DNA of 64,000 bases, from the NCBI RefSeq assembly GCF_014191255.1, contig NZ_JACHWH010000011.1:1-64000 (forward strand), given 5' to 3'. This stretch comes from Amycolatopsis bartoniae (GTDB lineage: Bacteria; Actinomycetota; Actinomycetes; Mycobacteriales; Pseudonocardiaceae). The notes under the pieces were generated by a model. That model worked only from the letters and a program-made list of their open reading frames with translations. It did not search any database and had not been told where the DNA came from. The position numbers and the translations under genes were made by a program. How positions within the stretch are numbered: position 1 is the stretch's first letter; the number at the start of each line of letters is the position of its first letter. Shown here in pieces: positions 60,901 through 64,000 of this stretch.

Positions 60901-62238
60901 TCAGCGGGCGAACTTGTCCGCGGACAGGTCGCTGCGGTAGGTCTCCTTCATGAACACCGTGATCACCACCAGTGCCAGCACCGCGGCCACCGCGAGGTAG
61001 ACCCACACGGCGTAGATCGTGCCGAACGACGACACCAGCAGGGTCGCGATGAACGGCGTGATGCCCATGAAGATCGAGAACGAGCTGTTGTAGGCGATCG
61101 AGCTGGCGCTGAACCGCGTGCGGGTGGCGAACAGCTCGGCCGCGCAAACCGTGACGATGCCGGTGAGGAAGAACTCCGGGATGATGTAGATCAGCTGACT
61201 GACCACCGCTCCGGCGAAGGTGGCCGACTGTCCCACCCAGAACGCCAGCGGCACCAGGACGATGCAGCACAGCGCGCCGGTGATCAGCATCGGCTTGCGC
61301 CCGATGCGGTCGGAGATCGCACCGGCGAGCGGCACCAGCGGGATCAGCACGGCGACCGAGATCATGTTGGACAGCCAGGCCGCCGACTTCGGCAGGCCGA
61401 GGGTGTCGGACAGGTACTCCGGGTAGAAGGTGACCCAGGTGTAGGACAGGATCGCGAGCATGATCGAGGCGCCGCAGAACACCAGGATCGGCCGCCACTG
61501 CGACTTCAGCGCCTCGCGGAACGGGGCCGCGACCACGTCCGTCCCCTGCTCGGTCGCGGCGAGGAACTCCGGCGACTCGGAGATCCGGCTCCGCAGCCAC
61601 ATCGCGATCAGGCTCATCGGCAGCACGGCCAGGAACGGGATCCGCCAGCCCCAGCTGTGCAGTGCGGCGTCGCTGAGCACGGCGCTCATCAGCGCGGCCA
61701 CCCCGGCACCGGCGAGGATGCCGAAGAAGCAGCTGTTGGACGCGAACGAGGTGTAGTACGCGCGGCGGCGCGGTTCCGCCCACTCGACCACGAACGCGAC
61801 CGCGCCGACGTACTCACCGCCCGCGACCATCCCCTGCACGACCCGCAGCACCAGCAGCAGCAGCGGCGCGGCCAGGCCGATCTGACTGTAGGGAGGCAGG
61901 ACGCCGATCGCGGCCGTGGACACGCCCATGAACACGACCGTCCACAGCAGCACGCGCTTGCGGCCGAACCGGTCTCCCCACCGGCCGAGGACACTGCCGC
62001 CGAGCGGCCGGACGAGGCACGCGATCGCGATCACCGCGTAGGCGCTCAGCACGCTGGCGGTGTGGTCGCTCGCCGGAAAGAACGACGAGGCGAGGACGGG
62101 TGCCATGTAGCCGTACAACCCGTAGTCGAACTGCTCGACGAAGTTGCCGATGCTGCCTGCGACGATCGCGCGGCGGATCACCCTTCGACGTCCGGCCGCA
62201 TCTGCGGGCGCGGCTGTGGTCGGCGCGACGGTGGACAT
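60901..62238 (-). CDS. MFS transporter, MHS (metabolite:H+ symporter) family
   Basis: A 445-residue, 12-span MHS-family permease (ShiA/citrate/ProP branch): NFVEQFDYGLYGYMAPVLAS in span 1, RPLGGSVLGRWGDRFGRKR, and VAGGEYVGAVAFVVEWAEPR. ATG 62238 follows GGAGGT. A CATACGTATG operator lies 38 bp upstream. It probably imports the substrate of the 52-60 kb enzymes; MHS members favour carboxylates and small zwitterions. Confidence 0.9.
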   Translation of the reverse strand: MSTVAPTTAAPADAAGRRRVIRRAIVAGSIGNFVEQFDYGLYGYMAPVLASSFFPASDHTASVLSAYAVIAIACLVRPLGGSVLGRWGDRFGRKRVLLWTVVFMGVSTAAIGVLPPYSQIGLAAPLLLLVLRVVQGMVAGGEYVGAVAFVVEWAEPRRRAYYTSFASNSCFFGILAGAGVAALMSAVLSDAALHSWGWRIPFLAVLPMSLIAMWLRSRISESPEFLAATEQGTDVVAAPFREALKSQWRPILVFCGASIMLAILSYTWVTFYPEYLSDTLGLPKSAAWLSNMISVAVLIPLVPLAGAISDRIGRKPMLITGALCCIVLVPLAFWVGQSATFAGAVVSQLIYIIPEFFLTGIVTVCAAELFATRTRFSASSIAYNSSFSIFMGITPFIATLLVSSFGTIYAVWVYLAVAAVLALVVITVFMKETYRSDLSADKFAR

Positions 62239-62273
62239 GACACCTCCATTGTGCCACGACGGCGCGAGCCGTC

Positions 62274-62287
62274 TGCATACGTATGGA
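62274..62287. promoter_or_regulatory. LacI-type operator C3
   Basis: TGCATACGTATGGA contains the perfect palindrome CATACGTATG found at C1; it lies before the MHS transporter. Confidence 0.78.
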
Positions 62288-62362
62288 AAGCAACATAGGT
62301 CGGCGCTCACTCACGGGTCAAGACGCAGATCACAGCGAGGCGAGCGGTCTTGCCGCCCAGAA

Positions 62363-62376
62363 TGCATACGGATACA
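62363..62376. promoter_or_regulatory. LacI-type operator C4
   Basis: TGCATACGGATACA matches the left arm of C3 exactly and the right arm imperfectly; it lies 39 bp before the SnoaL-type gene. Confidence 0.65.
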
Positions 62377-62414
62377 GTGCGAGGATCCTGCCCGTGTCCC
62401 GAAAGGTCAGCCAC

Positions 62415-63407
62415 ATGCCACTCGATCCGGTCGCCTACCAGCCCTACGAGGACCCGGACGACTTCATCCGCGAAGTGACCGACCGGATCTGGGTCCAGCG
62501 CGACATCTCCTACATCACCGACAACTACGAACCGGACTCGATTGTCCACGGTGGTCTCGGGACCGTCGTCGGGAGAGACGGTGTCATCGAAGGCAGCCTG
62601 ATGCGGATCGCCCAGGTGCCGCAGCACGTGGGCCAGGCCGAGGACGTCGTCTGGGAGGCCCGCGGGGACGACGCCTTCCTCAGCTCGCACCTCGTCTTCT
62701 CCAGCGACACCCACATCGTGGGCGGCGTGCCGACGCCGATCCGCAAGCGCACCATCGCCAACTGCCTCTACCGGCGGGGACGGATGGTCGAGGAGTGGGT
62801 CGTGCGCGACGACCTCGCCGACTGCCTGCAGCTCGGCCTCGACCCCGCCGAGGTCGCGCGCGGCCTGCGGTTCCGGGGCTACGAAGGCTCGATGACCCGG
62901 CCTGCACCCGCCGATGTCCTGGCCGCGGGCGACAGCGGGCCGCGCCCGGACGACCACCGGCCCGAGTGCGAGATGGTGCTGGAGTTCATCGAGGAGGTGT
63001 GGAACGCGCGGCGCCTGCACAAGGTCACCGACTACATGCACCGCGACCTGTTCCTGCACACCATCGGCGACCGCACGGTGCTGCGGCCCGACGGCTACCA
63101 GCGGGACCTGCTCACCCAGGTCGCGCCGTTCCCGGACGCGCGGTTCGAGGTGCGCGACGTCCAGACCCACCACGCCGAACGCTACGCCGGGCTGCGCGTC
63201 GCGGTGCTGTGGGTCATGAAGGGCTCCTACCGCGGCGTCCCCGAATTCGGTCCCCTCACCGGAGGGCAGGTCGACCTGATCGGGGTGTCGCAGTTCCTCG
63301 TCCAGAACGGGCGGATCGTCCGGGAGGTCCGGGTGTACGACCAGATCGCGCTGCGGGCCCAGATCAACAGCCACGAGAGCTCGTTCGCCGACACCAACAT
63401 CTACTGA
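62415..63407 (+). CDS. Tandem SnoaL/NTF2-like protein
   Basis: A 330-residue protein with two NTF2-like alpha+beta domains (about 18-155 and 188-310). The halves share the pattern IWVQRDISYITDNYEPDSIV versus VWNARRLHKVTDYMHRDLFL. ATG 62415 has GAAAGG upstream; GTG 62396 is possible. NTF2-like folds act as cyclases, isomerases, dehydratases or binding proteins. The operator C4 puts it in the LacI regulon. It is followed after 20 bp by a GH13 gene. Confidence 0.8.
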   Translation: MPLDPVAYQPYEDPDDFIREVTDRIWVQRDISYITDNYEPDSIVHGGLGTVVGRDGVIEGSLMRIAQVPQHVGQAEDVVWEARGDDAFLSSHLVFSSDTHIVGGVPTPIRKRTIANCLYRRGRMVEEWVVRDDLADCLQLGLDPAEVARGLRFRGYEGSMTRPAPADVLAAGDSGPRPDDHRPECEMVLEFIEEVWNARRLHKVTDYMHRDLFLHTIGDRTVLRPDGYQRDLLTQVAPFPDARFEVRDVQTHHAERYAGLRVAVLWVMKGSYRGVPEFGPLTGGQVDLIGVSQFLVQNGRIVREVRVYDQIALRAQINSHESSFADTNIY

Positions 63408-63427
63408 CCCGCCGGAGGAGAACGATC

Positions 63428-64000
63428 ATGGTGTTGTCGAGGCGGTCCTTCGTGCTCGGCACCGGCGCGGCGCTCGCAGGCGCGGCGCTGTTGCCGGCCA
63501 CCCCGGCGTCGGCCGCGTCCCGCTCGTCGTCCTGGCTGGCCGACGCCGTGCTCTACCAGGTCTACCCGCAGAGCTTCGCCGACACCGGCGGCGACGGCAT
63601 CGGAGACCTGGCAGGCATCATCGACCACCTCGACCACCTGCGGTGGCTCGGGGTGGACACGGTGTGGGTGAACCCGGTCTTCCCGTCGCCGTTCACCGAC
63701 GCCGGCTACGACATCTCCGACTACGTGAGCGTCCACCCGCGCTACGGCGACGAGGAGGACGTCTCGCGGCTGGTGGAGGCCGCCCGGCGCCGGGGCATCC
63801 GCGTGCTGTTCGACCTCGTCGCGGGTCACACGTCCGACCAGCACCGGTGGTTCCTGAACTCGCTGCGCGACCCCGCCGACGACCGCTACATCTGGGCCAC
63901 GCCGGACCAGCTGCCCGCCGGCGGGCCGCTGCCCGAGCAGTTCGTCGCCTCGCCGGGACCGCGCCCCGGCGCGTTCCGGATGAACTACTACGCCACGCAA
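63428..64000 (+). CDS. Secreted GH13 alpha-glucosidase/amylase-like enzyme (partial)
   Basis: The first 191 residues of a GH13 enzyme; the 3' end is beyond the window. ATG 63428 follows GGAGGAGAAC. A Tat signal (LSRRSFVLGTGAALAGAALL) ends near PASAAS. The barrel begins AVLYQVYPQSFADTGGDGIG, as in trehalose synthase/oligo-1,6-glucosidase relatives. Region I reads DLVAGHTSDQH, with Gly where DLVVNHTS has Asn. Catalytic residues lie downstream and cannot be checked. Only 20 bp separate it from the SnoaL gene, so it may be co-transcribed. Confidence 0.85.
   Translation, partial: MVLSRRSFVLGTGAALAGAALLPATPASAASRSSSWLADAVLYQVYPQSFADTGGDGIGDLAGIIDHLDHLRWLGVDTVWVNPVFPSPFTDAGYDISDYVSVHPRYGDEEDVSRLVEAARRRGIRVLFDLVAGHTSDQHRWFLNSLRDPADDRYIWATPDQLPAGGPLPEQFVASPGPRPGAFRMNYYATQ

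Noticed and set aside
1-64000. CRISPR arrays or tandem repeats
   Set aside because: No regularly spaced direct repeats were seen; repeated words were operator-like sites or codon-bias effects.
1-64000. A polyketide or non-ribosomal peptide gene cluster, suggested by SDR, SnoaL, LLM and CoA-ligase genes
   Set aside because: No synthase, carrier-protein or condensation domain is present; these families are used here in catabolic contexts.

Overview
The window is about 70% GC, with dense divergent and operonic genes, frequent GTG starts and ATGA/GTGA overlaps. Families such as a GylR-type IclR regulator, MmyB-like XRE, DUF3311+SSS and HpsN-like HisD homologues point to a soil actinomycete, most likely Pseudonocardiaceae (Amycolatopsis-like). 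That placement is inferred from style and gene families, not from a marker gene. No complete rRNA, tRNA or CRISPR array was seen.

1-16.9 kb: a zinc alcohol dehydrogenase with an MmyB-like regulator, then a rhamnoside-utilisation locus. It holds a cytoplasmic GH78 rhamnosidase coupled to an MFS permease, a LacI regulator, a secreted GH78-like hydrolase, and a secreted three-gene operon (GH78, type-B carboxylesterase, GH3 with PA14). Five copies of a LacI-type operator (core GGTAAAACGATT or GAAACGTTTACC) sit in front of these units, so they look like one regulon that deacylates, deglycosylates and imports rhamnosides.

17.0-31.6 kb: a mosaic. An RpiR/MFS/GAF/amidohydrolase module is cut on both sides, on the left at a tRNA-Pro 3'-end scar and on the right against glpD. 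Then come glycerol catabolism (glpF-glpK-glpD, a GylR-like regulator with two palindromic operators, a second glpK), a quinone oxidoreductase/TetR pair, and gene remnants (KDPG aldolase, truncated RibBA, ATP-grasp CoA ligase).

31.6-41.6 kb: SDR epimerase plus alpha/beta hydrolase, an LLM oxidoreductase and a LuxR regulator. Next is a possible amide catabolic module: amidase, DUF3311+SSS transporter, alpha/beta hydrolase, and a DUF1116 (AllG-like) protein without its usual partners.

42.0-50.0 kb: a seven-gene minus-strand operon (SDR, amidohydrolase, cyclase-family hydrolase, acetoacetyl-CoA-synthetase-like ligase, MBL hydrolase, quinone oxidoreductase, TetR) behind a 13-bp inverted repeat. 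50.0-51.9 kb is a graveyard: IS30 and IS481 transposase pieces, a broken D-cysteine desulfhydrase/ACC-deaminase gene, an integrase fragment, and a second tRNA-Pro scar followed by an intact terminator hairpin.

52.0-63.4 kb: a coherent catabolic locus of unknown substrate. Operon A is bicupin, alpha/beta hydrolase, HisD-like dehydrogenase, SDR and HpcH/HpaI aldolase. Operon B is a second HisD-like dehydrogenase with a nitrilase-type amidohydrolase, divergent from a LysR gene. An MHS transporter and a tandem SnoaL protein lie further right. A LacI regulator sits in the middle, and CATACGTATG-type operators lie before operon A, the regulator, the transporter and the SnoaL gene. This is the best candidate for an undescribed pathway. 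The window ends inside a secreted GH13 enzyme.
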